DNA from: J054 sp051008735
Lineage (GTDB): Bacteria > Pseudomonadota > Gammaproteobacteria > Steroidobacterales > GCA-2729495
NCBI GenBank assembly: GCA_051008735.1
Contig: JBPCXH010000066.1
Location: 1-23,996 of the forward strand
DNA length: 23,996 nucleotides
Direction of reading: 5' to 3'
Under the pieces are notes generated by a model. It saw only the letters and a list, made by a program, of their open reading frames with translations, had not been told where the DNA came from and searched no databases. A program made the position numbers and the translations under genes. Shown piece after piece: positions 8,556 to 16,601 of this stretch. Numbering within the stretch: the stretch's first letter is position 1; each line of letters starts with the position of its first letter.

Positions 8556-10283
8556 ATGATTTCACGACGACAAATATTGCGTGCCGCACCCGGCACCGCC
8601 GCCCTTTTAGGCAGTCAGGGCTTGTTACCCACCTGGGCGGCCGACGGACTGACCGGCAAAGCAGGCAATGAGTTCGAACTGGCGATCCAGCGTCAGACCG
8701 TATCCATCGGTAATCGGCAAGCAGACATCAGGAGTATCAATGGCACCCTGCCAGGCCCCCTGTTGCGCATGCGTGAAGGTGAAGAAGTTGTCCTGCGGGT
8801 TCGCAATGATCTGGACGAAGATACCTCGCTGCACTGGCACGGCATTTTGCTGCCGCCGTCCATGGATGGCGTACCAGGCATTAGTTTTGCCGGTATCAAG
8901 CCACGCGATACCTTTGAGTATCGATTCCGGTTAAAGCAGCACGGCACCTACTGGTATCACAGTCACTCGGGTTTCCAGGAACAGCTGGGCGTCTACGGGC
9001 CGCTCATTATTGATCCGGCCGATGAAGACAAGCAGGCAGGCGATCGTGAATTGATCATTGTGCTGTCTGACTGGAGCTTCGAAGACCCTGCGCGAGTCTG
9101 GGCCAAACTCAAGAAGCAGGCTGACTATTACAACCGCCGGATGCCAACTCTGGCCGACCTGATAAAGCGTGATGACCAGGCCGAATGGGAACGCATGCGC
9201 ATGGTGCGCAGTGACATTGCCGATATCACCGGTGTCACTTACACCTACCTGATGAACGGTCATGGCCCTACCGATGACTGGACTGGCCTGTTCAGGCCGG
9301 GCGAACGCGTGCGACTGCGGGTCATCAATGCCTCAGCCATGACCTACTTCAATTTCCGGATTCCCGGGCTGCCCCTGACGGTGATACAGGCCGACGGTCA
9401 GGATCTGGTGCCACTGACCGTGGACGAGGCCCAGCTTGCCGTCGCCGAAACTATGGATTTCCTGGTTGAACCCGCCGGCGATCGGGCATATGCCGTTATC
9501 GCCGAAGCGATGGATCGTTCAGGTATGGCTGTGGGCCAGTTGACCCCCGCCGACGGGCTGCGGGCTGAAGTGCCTGAGCTGCGAAGCCCGCCCCAGCGCA
9601 CCATGCAGGACATGGGACACGGCGGCGCTCATGCAGGCATGCAACACGAAAAAATGAATGACCACGCCAACATGGATCACAGCGGTCATGCCGGGATGGC
9701 TGACAATACGCCGGCACCCAGCGGCACTCCTGTCGACCCGCCCCCGTGGATACCCGAACGTGGCCCGGGGGTGATGAATATTGTTGCCGCGCCGCTCAAT
9801 CGAATGGCCGAACCCGGCACAGGATTGAGCGATGTTGATCATCGGGTACTGACCTATGCCGACATGCAGGCCCGGGAGGCTTTCTACGACCAGCGCAAAC
9901 CCAGTCGGGAAATATGGCTGAACCTGACAGGCAACATGGAACGCTACATGTGGTCCTTCGATGGCAAGAAAGGCACGGGCGGCACGGATCCGATCCGCTT
10001 TCGTCACGGCGAGCGGGTGCGGCTGGTATTCATCAATCACACCATGATGGAACACCCCATCCATCTTCACGGTATGTGGATGGAACTGGAAAACGGCCAG
10101 CAACCCATGCCGCGTAAGCACACCGTCAGCGTCAAGCCCGCAGAACGGTTATCGGTACTAGTCAGCGCCGATGCGCCGGGAGACTGGGCTTTTCATTGCC
10201 ACCTGTTGCTGCATATGAAGGCAGGCATGATGCGTACTGTGCAAATTGCGCCACCCATGATGGAGGGCGAAGACAATGCATAA
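8556..10283 (+). CDS. copA: CopA-type periplasmic multicopper oxidase
   Basis: The 575-residue protein starts with a twin-arginine signal (SRRQILRAAPG), as expected for a copper enzyme folded before export. Three cupredoxin domains are marked by all four copper-ligand blocks: LHWHGILLPP near residue 92, TYWYHSHSGFQEQLG near 130, HPIHLHGMWME near 500, and AFHCHLLLHMKAGM near 546. A Met/His-rich insert (about residues 350-390, with repeats such as MGHGGAHAGMQHEKM) is typical of CopA/PcoA and probably binds Cu(I). The likely role is periplasmic copper tolerance by oxidising Cu(I). I prefer ATG 8556 over the upstream GTG 8505 because the Tat motif then lies at the N-terminus and AGGA is 8 bases upstream. 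Its last 8 bases overlap copB. Confidence 0.95.
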   Translation: MISRRQILRAAPGTAALLGSQGLLPTWAADGLTGKAGNEFELAIQRQTVSIGNRQADIRSINGTLPGPLLRMREGEEVVLRVRNDLDEDTSLHWHGILLPPSMDGVPGISFAGIKPRDTFEYRFRLKQHGTYWYHSHSGFQEQLGVYGPLIIDPADEDKQAGDRELIIVLSDWSFEDPARVWAKLKKQADYYNRRMPTLADLIKRDDQAEWERMRMVRSDIADITGVTYTYLMNGHGPTDDWTGLFRPGERVRLRVINASAMTYFNFRIPGLPLTVIQADGQDLVPLTVDEAQLAVAETMDFLVEPAGDRAYAVIAEAMDRSGMAVGQLTPADGLRAEVPELRSPPQRTMQDMGHGGAHAGMQHEKMNDHANMDHSGHAGMADNTPAPSGTPVDPPPWIPERGPGVMNIVAAPLNRMAEPGTGLSDVDHRVLTYADMQAREAFYDQRKPSREIWLNLTGNMERYMWSFDGKKGTGGTDPIRFRHGERVRLVFINHTMMEHPIHLHGMWMELENGQQPMPRKHTVSVKPAERLSVLVSADAPGDWAFHCHLLLHMKAGMMRTVQIAPPMMEGEDNA

Positions 10284-10995
10284 GGTCACGCCGTCATTAA
10301 CCCTGATTGCCGGCGCTTGCTTCTTCTGCCTGTCCGCAAAAGCCGAGATGGGCATGGGAGGCGGCCAGACACTCACCTATTTTTCGGTGGATCGTCTGGA
10401 GGCCCAGTTTCGGGATGGGGATGATGCCCGGGTCTGGGATGCCGAAGCCTGGATCGGCGGCGATATGCACAAAGCCTGGTTCAAGACGCAGGGTGAAGAT
10501 GTGAGCGGCGAAGGCCTGGAGCGCGCCGAACTGCAGGCGCTTTACAGTCGCGCCGTCGCACCCTTCTGGGATCTGCAACTTGGCCTGCGCCACGACCTGA
10601 GGCCCAATCCGTCCAAAACTTATGGCGTCGTTGCGCTGGAGGGCCTGGCCCCCTACCGCATCGAGGTGGAAGCCTCGGGCTTTATCAGCGAAGACGGAGA
10701 TGCATCAGCGCGCCTGGAACTGGAGTATGACCTGCGCCTGACCCAGCAATGGATCCTGCAACCCCGTGTCGAACTTGATTTTGCCTTCTCCCAGGTTTCG
10801 GAATTGCAGGTGGGCAAAGGACCCACCGTACTGGAAACCGGCCTGCGGCTGCACTACGCCATCAAACCAGAACTTTCACCGTACATCGGCGTGGATTTCG
10901 AAAGTGCGCTGTCAGATACCCGGGGACTGCGCCGGGATGCAGGGGAAGAGCGCAGCAGCTGGGGAGCAGTCATCGGTCTTTCCGCCTGGTTCTGA
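10276..10995 (+). CDS. copB: CopB/PcoB outer-membrane copper resistance protein
   Basis: This 239-residue protein follows the CopB/PcoB pattern. A signal peptide (about residues 1-23) is followed by a short Met/Gly segment (MGMGGG), then alternating amphipathic strands such as YFSVDRLEAQF, WDAEAWIGGD, LGLRHDLRPNP and LEYDLRLTQQWILQPR. It ends in aromatic Phe (LSAWF), the usual beta-barrel assembly signal. The N-terminal Met-rich extension seen in many relatives is very short here. The start codon overlaps the copA stop (ATGCATAA), which indicates translational coupling. With CopA it should act in periplasmic and outer-membrane copper handling; the precise transport role of the family is not settled. 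Confidence 0.93.
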   Translation: MHKVTPSLTLIAGACFFCLSAKAEMGMGGGQTLTYFSVDRLEAQFRDGDDARVWDAEAWIGGDMHKAWFKTQGEDVSGEGLERAELQALYSRAVAPFWDLQLGLRHDLRPNPSKTYGVVALEGLAPYRIEVEASGFISEDGDASARLELEYDLRLTQQWILQPRVELDFAFSQVSELQVGKGPTVLETGLRLHYAIKPELSPYIGVDFESALSDTRGLRRDAGEERSSWGAVIGLSAWF

Positions 10996-11096
10996 TCCAC
11001 AGTGGCCTGCAGTGAAGCCTCGCGTGCCGTGGTTCACAGTTTCCTGCCAGTCGTGACGGGATACTGCTTGCACGAATTTGTAAATTTCGGAGAGAA

Positions 11097-11666
11097 ATGA
11101 TGCCCACATTTATCAGCCTGGGCCTTGCCGTGCTGTTATTCAGCGGCACCGCCCTGGCCGACTCTTTTGATGATGCAATTGCCAAATTCCGGGCAGCTGA
11201 CGGCACGCAAACATTTTTCTCACAAGCCTACGGCTACGCGGTCTTCCCAACGGTGGGCAAAGGTGGCATCGGCATCGGCGGCGCTTACGGCAAAGGACGT
11301 GTTTACGAAGCGGGCGCTTACACGGGTGACACGTCCATGGCCCAGCTCACTATTGGTTTCCAGCTTGGCGGCCAGGCCTATAGCCAGATCGTGTTCTTTC
11401 AGGACAAGGCGGCACATGACAAATTCACCAGCGGCAACTTCGAGTTTGGGGCTGAAGCCTCAGCTGTTGCAATCACCCTCGGCGCGCAGGCCAAGGCGGG
11501 CACCACGGGGGCGTCGGCGGGCGGTAATGAGGCGATTTCCGGCGAAGCTGCCGCAGCTACTGGCTGGACTGTCGGCATGGCGATTTTTACCCTGGCCAAG
11601 GGTGGACTCATGTACGAGGCCTCTATCGGCGGCCAGAAGTTCAACTACAAGCGCGTCTCATCCTGA
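11097..11666 (+). CDS. Exported SYLF-domain (YSC84-like) lipid-binding protein
   Basis: The 189-residue product has a signal peptide ending at ALA-DS and then one SYLF/YSC84 domain. FRAADGTQTFFSQAYGYAVF and PTVGKGGIGIGGAYGKGRVY open the domain. GFQLGGQAYSQIVFFQDKAA follows, then an Ala/Gly-rich strand region ending in FTLAKGGLMYEASIGGQKF. Proteins of this family bind phospholipids in eukaryotes; bacterial exported members are mostly uncharacterised. GGAGAGAA lies directly before two consecutive ATG codons (11097 and 11100), so the start is uncertain by one residue. A 101-bp gap separates it from copB in the same direction. It converges with the phospholipase D-family gene across 62 bp, with no obvious terminator hairpin. 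Confidence 0.88.
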   Translation: MMPTFISLGLAVLLFSGTALADSFDDAIAKFRAADGTQTFFSQAYGYAVFPTVGKGGIGIGGAYGKGRVYEAGAYTGDTSMAQLTIGFQLGGQAYSQIVFFQDKAAHDKFTSGNFEFGAEASAVAITLGAQAKAGTTGASAGGNEAISGEAAAATGWTVGMAIFTLAKGGLMYEASIGGQKFNYKRVSS

Positions 11667-11728
11667 ACCATCGCAGACCGGCGTTGTGCAAGCGCAGTCA
11701 TTCGAGCAAAACTCAATCGCCTTACCGA

Positions 11729-13225
11729 TCACAACGCGGCGTCAGCAATCAGTTCCGCCAGGTTATGACGCCAGTCGAGTTTTGTCGGCTCACTGACTTC
11801 CGTAGCCGCGGCAAAATCTTTATAAAATAACTTTGTGAGCAACTCTCGCACCGCCGTCGGGTCAGAGGTGGCAAGGTTCATCTCGCGGTTGATGCGGAGA
11901 CTCATTGCGTCAAAATTCGCTGAACCCACGCAGGCCCAGCCATCAAATACTGCTGCCTTGATATGCGACATCCCCGGGTATCGATAGACACGGATACCGT
12001 GCGCCAGCATCGTGTTGACTTCAACAAGGTTACTCAGGTTCATCATCGGATGATTACCGATACTCGGAATAATGACACGAACGTCCACGCCGCGCTGTCG
12101 GGCCTGCACGAGCGCATGCATGATGATGTCATCCGAAAAGTAGGCGTTCTCAATAAAGATATAGCTTTTCGCGCGACGAATTGCAGCGAGTTGAGCACGG
12201 TAAATCTGCGAATCGTGCGGCAAGGTGTACAAGACCCGAATCGGATAACCGCCTTCCGTCCGCTTTTGCCGGCGCGGCTTAATGGTCTGCAGCAACTGGC
12301 CCAGGTCACCTAACAAACCGGCTTTACCCCAGGCCTTGTCGGCATCGCGCTGAATCTCGCCGACAACCTCGCCCGTGACTTCCATCATCATGTCATGCCA
12401 TTCGTAGCGATATTCACGCCCGATATTCATGCCACCGATGAATGCCATTTCCCCATCAATAATGGTGGATTTGACATGGTCACCGGTCATAACCGGGTTG
12501 CTGTGGGTGCGCACGCGCACCCGTGAGCCATCTTCCAGATACCGTGTCATCGACAAGGGCGGTTCAAAATCGGCCGGCATTGATTCGGCATTGACCTGGG
12601 TGCCAAGCAACGTACCGATGCCATCAAGAAGCACACGGACCCGGATATCCTTCGAACGTTCGCGCAGCATGTCGGCAATCTCAACGGCCACATCGTCGTT
12701 ATCGAAAATATAGGTTCGCATATCAACTTTTGTTTTGGCCTCAGCAATTGCCTGGCTGAGCCGCGGGAAAAACTCCCCACCATCGATCAGATAGTTGATC
12801 TTTCCCTGTAAGGCCCTGCGACCCACGATGCGATCCAGGTCTTGCTCCCACGCTTGCAGATCCATGGGATCAGCGTAGCTCAGCTGTGCCGATGCCTGAA
12901 ATGTCGACGCTGAATCCAGAGTGACCGAGGTCCGGTGAATCATGCCGGAGCCGGACTTTAGTGCCACCGAACCCATTGCCGCGGCGGTCGAATAGGGTCG
13001 CAGGATGGGATCCCAGAACAGGGTCTGAATGAGATTCTGTGTCGCCTGGGCAGCGCCAAAAACTCGACGGGTCAGTTGCGTACCGGGAGGCAACGAGCGC
13101 ACAGCGCGCGGCGCGGCCATAAGCTCGTCTGGAGTGGTCTGGGCGCCAAGACTCGCGCAACCAGTGATTAGGATGGAAGTCGCCAATGCCATGCTGATGC
13201 TCAGCTTCGAAGACAGTCTTAACAT
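11729..13225 (-). CDS. Lipoprotein of the phospholipase D / cardiolipin synthase family
   Basis: This 498-residue protein contains two HKD motifs, each forming half of a phospholipase D active site. The first has H250, K252 and D257 followed by GGMN; the second has H421, K423 and D428 followed by GSANFD. The N-terminus has a lipobox, LITGCAS, with Cys23 as the predicted lipidated residue, so the mature enzyme is probably anchored in the envelope rather than being a cytoplasmic cardiolipin synthase. Possible activities are phosphatidyl transfer (ClsC-like) or phospholipid hydrolysis; sequence alone does not separate them. GAGGGG lies upstream of the ATG. The promoter region carries three 11-bp-spaced CTGTAAG-type repeats and a TATAGT -10-like hexamer. 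Confidence 0.9.
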   Translation of the reverse strand: MLRLSSKLSISMALATSILITGCASLGAQTTPDELMAAPRAVRSLPPGTQLTRRVFGAAQATQNLIQTLFWDPILRPYSTAAAMGSVALKSGSGMIHRTSVTLDSASTFQASAQLSYADPMDLQAWEQDLDRIVGRRALQGKINYLIDGGEFFPRLSQAIAEAKTKVDMRTYIFDNDDVAVEIADMLRERSKDIRVRVLLDGIGTLLGTQVNAESMPADFEPPLSMTRYLEDGSRVRVRTHSNPVMTGDHVKSTIIDGEMAFIGGMNIGREYRYEWHDMMMEVTGEVVGEIQRDADKAWGKAGLLGDLGQLLQTIKPRRQKRTEGGYPIRVLYTLPHDSQIYRAQLAAIRRAKSYIFIENAYFSDDIIMHALVQARQRGVDVRVIIPSIGNHPMMNLSNLVEVNTMLAHGIRVYRYPGMSHIKAAVFDGWACVGSANFDAMSLRINREMNLATSDPTAVRELLTKLFYKDFAAATEVSEPTKLDWRHNLAELIADAAL

Positions 13226-13282
13226 TTGCCTGCGCCCCTCAGGGAACCCGTGATCCAGAAGCTGCAGGCTAATCCGGAGGGC

Positions 13283-13288
13283 ACTATA
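13283..13288 (-). promoter_or_regulatory. Candidate -10 element of the phospholipase D-family gene
   Basis: TATAGT on the minus strand lies 5 bp downstream of the last CTGTAAG repeat and about 57 bp before the start codon. It matches TATAAT at five of six positions. No good -35 hexamer is visible, which would fit an activator-dependent promoter with the repeats in its place. Confidence 0.4.
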
Positions 13289-13293
13289 AGCGG

Positions 13294-13322
13294 CTTACAG
13301 GCCACTTACAGTCGGCTAACAG
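13294..13322 (-). promoter_or_regulatory. Three 11-bp-spaced heptamer repeats (candidate operator)
   Basis: Reading the minus strand toward the phospholipase D-family gene, the heptamers CTGTTAG, CTGTAAG and CTGTAAG occur at 13316-13322, 13305-13311 and 13294-13300. Start-to-start spacing is exactly 11 bp, with 4-bp spacers CCGA and TGGC. Direct heptamers with this period are how OmpR/PhoB- and SARP-type winged-helix activators bind on one face of the helix. The same heptamer occurs upstream of the GDSL esterase and the lipoprotein cluster. The binding protein is not known. Confidence 0.6.
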
Positions 13323-13510
13323 TTGCAGGGATGCGGGTTTGCCGGTTACAGAGACTCGGCTATTTGCATTGACTGGCGCCGCAACAAGTGCAACTTGAGT
13401 GCCTGCTTCGGGGTTGGGCGGGCATCAGGACTGAATCTAGGCCGTGGCTTTGGCGCAGCAGCTTCTGAATCTCAGCTTGGGACCGTTTGCGGACCTTCAA
13501 AACCGCCCGC

Positions 13511-15043
13511 CTACCTTTCCATATACGCCTGCACATCCTTATCCGCCTGCCGCGTAATCGGTGGCGGCGGCGAACCTACAATGTTGCCTGGTTCGATTGG
13601 CGCCGGGGCCGGCGGCGGCTCAGGCTCCGTAGTCAACACCAGATCTACACCATAGTCGGCAGCGATGATTTTCAAGGCACGCTGCCCTTCACCGGCCAGA
13701 GAAACAGCCTGCTCGAGAACCCGCAGGGCCTCGGTGGGACTGTGAGCGCCGGAGGAATTGGAAGCGCCAATAAAATCCCAGCGCATGCTGGCGCGCCGGT
13801 GGAAATTCAGGACGGTCGCGAGCGCCTCCGAAATTGCGGCTTCACGAACGCTCTCATCGGCAATCTCACTAAAGGGTTTGCGGCTGGCGAGTTCGGTACG
13901 CACTGTCGCAACATCCTGAATCAGCGCCAGAATAGCTGTGTCCGCACTCAGCAGTGCAGCAACGTTTCGAACCTGCAGCTTGTAAACGCGCTGGTAGATC
14001 TGCTCTTCGGTCATATTGCTGTGGCAACGCTGGCAGCCGTCGAGCTTATTCAGAGTTGAATTGATCGCGTGGTCGGTCACGGTTTTTCCGTTGCGTTCGA
14101 TTTTCGGCATATGACAGCCGACGCAGCCGACCATCGCAGCGTGCTTGCCGCTGGAGGTGACCTCTGCTTCAGGGTGCTGCATCTTAAGCATTGGTGCCTT
14201 GGTCACGGCATGCGTCCAGTCAGCCTGGAAACCCTCCGGCCGTTGCCGCTCGGCCTCGTAGTAGGCCTCGATCATTTCTATTTTCAGGGGCTCACCCTTG
14301 GGCCACTGGTCCCAGGGGTAGGTCAGGACATTATCTGGCCCCCTGAAGTAATACTCCACGTGACACTGCTGACAAACATGGTCTCGCATCTCCCGCGCCG
14401 AACCTTTCAGTCCCGCGCGCGGATCGGCCTCGTAGCCGCGTTTCACCATTGCATCGATGTAGGCGCGCCGGGTGACTCGCAGGCTCATATCTTCAGGCTG
14501 GTGGCAGTCGGCACAGGCGCTGCCCAGCTCCGCACCGGCGGTGCCGTGGCCATGCTCGGCCTGTAGCTTATCGACAGTCGCCCAGTAAGGCGTGCTGTTG
14601 AAAGTCTCCCAGCCCATTTCCTCGATCAGCTGGGGTGCCCAGCCACTGTGGCAATTCATACAGGCACTGGGCTGCCCCTTGAAGCGGGGCAGACCGTTGG
14701 CGTTTAAAAAAGCCTGATCATTGCGCTTGGTTTCCAGCTGGTCGATCTGGGTGTAGTAGTGTCCGCGCTCTTCGTTAAAATCCAGCGCAAAGGCATAGCC
14801 AGCCCAGAGCACGGTCTTGCCCGGAAAGCGGATCAGCTTGCTGTAGGGCACGTTGCCGCCAAAGGGAGTGGGTTTCGACATGTCCCGGGTTTCGAGATAC
14901 ATCTCCACGTACTCGGGCCACTCCTCGCCCCAGCTTTCTATACGCGGATCTTCATCGCTCGGTGCCGCGCCGACCAGCGTGGCCAACAAACTGGCGCACA
15001 GCAATGAGAGCAGTTTTGCCGCTTGCGATTTGTGTACTGGCAT
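13511..15043 (-). CDS. nrfA: Pentaheme cytochrome c nitrite reductase (NrfA type)
   Basis: The 510-residue exported protein has five CXXCH sites with Cys pairs at 128/131, 177/180, 224/227, 307/310 and 337/340, in NrfA order. Diagnostic blocks are HVEYYF after heme 3 (calcium/active-site Glu-Tyr region), DWTHAVTKAPMLKMQHPE (active-site His290 with Lys287 and Gln289), CVGCHMPK and the late helix RRASMRWDF. NrfA reduces nitrite to ammonia with six electrons in the periplasm. The first heme site, normally CXXCK with lysine as axial ligand, reads CMNCH here; such CXXCH NrfAs are known, for example in Campylobacter, and need no dedicated heme lyase. No nrfH or nrfBCD donor is adjacent. A Pro-rich C-terminal tail of about 35 residues is unusual. 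The MBL-fold gene lies 96 bp upstream in the same direction. Confidence 0.9.
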   Translation of the reverse strand: MPVHKSQAAKLLSLLCASLLATLVGAAPSDEDPRIESWGEEWPEYVEMYLETRDMSKPTPFGGNVPYSKLIRFPGKTVLWAGYAFALDFNEERGHYYTQIDQLETKRNDQAFLNANGLPRFKGQPSACMNCHSGWAPQLIEEMGWETFNSTPYWATVDKLQAEHGHGTAGAELGSACADCHQPEDMSLRVTRRAYIDAMVKRGYEADPRAGLKGSAREMRDHVCQQCHVEYYFRGPDNVLTYPWDQWPKGEPLKIEMIEAYYEAERQRPEGFQADWTHAVTKAPMLKMQHPEAEVTSSGKHAAMVGCVGCHMPKIERNGKTVTDHAINSTLNKLDGCQRCHSNMTEEQIYQRVYKLQVRNVAALLSADTAILALIQDVATVRTELASRKPFSEIADESVREAAISEALATVLNFHRRASMRWDFIGASNSSGAHSPTEALRVLEQAVSLAGEGQRALKIIAADYGVDLVLTTEPEPPPAPAPIEPGNIVGSPPPPITRQADKDVQAYMER

Positions 15044-15139
15044 ATCGAGTCTCTCTAATACGACGGCAATGACACCACGAACTCAACTCCCTGCCGCGCC
15101 GCTCCCGACGACGGCTGTCGGCCAAAGTGGACGCGCAAA

Positions 15140-16399
15140 CTAATTCTCAGGGTAAGGGAAATCCCGACCCAGAGCTTCGCCGGCTTCTTCGTAAATCGGT
15201 CGTATCACGTCGTCGACATTCCAGCGTCCGGCTTCGATTTCGGGCGAATACCCAATCCGGTCCGCGGCCGATACGGGCTTCGGCGGATAGGCTGCCGGGG
15301 GATTCCAGGTCTCATGCTCAAAAGCCGCCATCCGTACACGGATATCGTCCTTGGTGACATTCCAGACCATATAGTCCTTCGCCAGACTCAATGGCCCGTC
15401 ATAGGTCTTACGCACCCTCTCCAGAACACCCGGAGTCGATTCAATGCCAGTCCAAAAATGATAGGCAACGGCCATGCGCGGCTTCAGGGTGCTCATGACC
15501 TTGCCGAAGGCTTCCGGCGGGGTATGTATCTGGGTCCCAACCTGAAGAGCCGCTTCCGGCGTCAGGCCAAAACCGGCGATAAGGTCAGGAACGGCGATAA
15601 AACATTCGTGGACAACCAGGTCTGCATCTTTTGCCTGTTCCATGAACCACTGATTTGGATAGGTATCGCTTGAGAAGACGAACGATAGCTCATTCCAGTC
15701 CAGGCGGTAGCTGACCGAGCCATCAATTGCATGAATTGCAGGGAAAGCCGTGATCTTGACGCCATTGTCTTCGTAAACTACCTGGACTTTCCTGTAGTCA
15801 AACTCTGTGACTTGCGTGGCAAAGCCGCGTGTATCGGTCTGGCCAATGCGACCCTCGAGATCCCAGAGATACATCTTTTCCATTGCATCGATGGCGGCTT
15901 TTGTGCCGAGTTCCGGACGCGCTCCGCTTGGGCCCCAGATTTGAAGCGGCGTGAAGCGACCCGCAATTCCGCCTGCAACATAAAGCGCTCCGAGACCACC
16001 AAAATGATCGCCGTGCAGGTGACCTATGAATACTTTGTCGAGAAAGGCCATTGGAATTTGCAGTCCGAACAAGCGCTCCACCGAACCGTCACCAATATCA
16101 AAGAGAAACTTGTCGCCATTACCCAGTTCCACGAGAAAGCAGGCCGCCGCCTGCGCCGGACGGGGCGTCGGCATCCCGGTTCCGCAGGCGATGACGCGCA
16201 TTTCGTCTGGCTTCAGGTCTTCACTGTTGGGCGCATAAAAATCCCGTTCCCGGGCCGCGACAGGTGAAACCAAGGGTTTATCAATATGAGAATTTGCAGA
16301 AACAGGCGCAATTAATGAAACCTTGGTGCTTGCCAGATACAGACCGGCGGAAAGTCCAAGAGTAAAAATAACCGTGACAACGAGCTTGTGACTTCGCAT
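15140..16399 (-). CDS. Exported MBL-fold metallohydrolase, RNase Z/GntH-like
   Basis: The 419-residue protein has an N-terminal hydrophobic signal or anchor (about residues 5-25). A metallo-beta-lactamase fold follows, with the zinc motif HLHGDH at residues 127-132. Further metal ligands probably lie in AFPAIHAIDG, FSSDTYPN and AVAYHFW. The opening VIACGTGMPTP and the overall pattern are close to RNase Z/arylsulfatase-like members, the group that includes the protein annotated as GntH in guanitoxin clusters. No other guanitoxin genes are visible, so that name should not be taken as function. AGGAAG precedes the ATG. It is upstream of and co-directional with nrfA and may share its transcript. 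The substrate is unknown. Confidence 0.85.
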   Translation of the reverse strand: MRSHKLVVTVIFTLGLSAGLYLASTKVSLIAPVSANSHIDKPLVSPVAARERDFYAPNSEDLKPDEMRVIACGTGMPTPRPAQAAACFLVELGNGDKFLFDIGDGSVERLFGLQIPMAFLDKVFIGHLHGDHFGGLGALYVAGGIAGRFTPLQIWGPSGARPELGTKAAIDAMEKMYLWDLEGRIGQTDTRGFATQVTEFDYRKVQVVYEDNGVKITAFPAIHAIDGSVSYRLDWNELSFVFSSDTYPNQWFMEQAKDADLVVHECFIAVPDLIAGFGLTPEAALQVGTQIHTPPEAFGKVMSTLKPRMAVAYHFWTGIESTPGVLERVRKTYDGPLSLAKDYMVWNVTKDDIRVRMAAFEHETWNPPAAYPPKPVSAADRIGYSPEIEAGRWNVDDVIRPIYEEAGEALGRDFPYPEN

Positions 16400-16601
16400 T
16401 GTTTGTTCTTCCTTTTTTAGAAGGCCAGGTATCTAGTCTGTTAGCTAAATTCTAGCGCAGATGAGTCCACGCCTATGGCTGTGACAATATCGGCTTAGCT
16501 CTCCAGCAAACACGATTCTAAGCACTTTACTCGCTCTTCCAGGGCCTGAAACTTCGCCTTCTTCGAAAATTCGGCCTTTTTTGCAGCGACACGGGCATGC
16601 G

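Noticed and set aside
9519..10121. Minus-strand open frame of 200 codons inside copA
   Set aside because: Antisense to copper-ligand motifs of CopA; the many His residues arise from reverse reading of Met codons (CAT is the complement of ATG).
11125..11796. Plus-strand 223-codon frame overlapping the SYLF gene
   Set aside because: The SYLF frame has a signal peptide, a good ribosome site and recognisable domain blocks; this frame is low-complexity Ser/Arg/Pro-rich and runs into the end of the phospholipase D-family gene.
13390..13510. Minus-strand frame downstream of nrfA reading RKRSQAEIQKLLRQ, reminiscent of an IS66-type accessory protein
   Set aside because: Only a short stretch looks coding, there is no start, no inverted repeat and no other transposon sequence; too weak to call a mobile-element remnant.
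15140..16399. Guanitoxin biosynthesis locus suggested by the GntH-like protein
   Set aside because: None of the other guanitoxin enzymes are nearby; the similarity is at the level of a broad MBL subfamily.
16438..16455. CTGTTAG upstream of the MBL gene as a further member of the heptamer family
   Set aside because: The second copy 11 bp away (ATTCTAG) matches poorly and the orientation relative to the gene is opposite to the three accepted sites.
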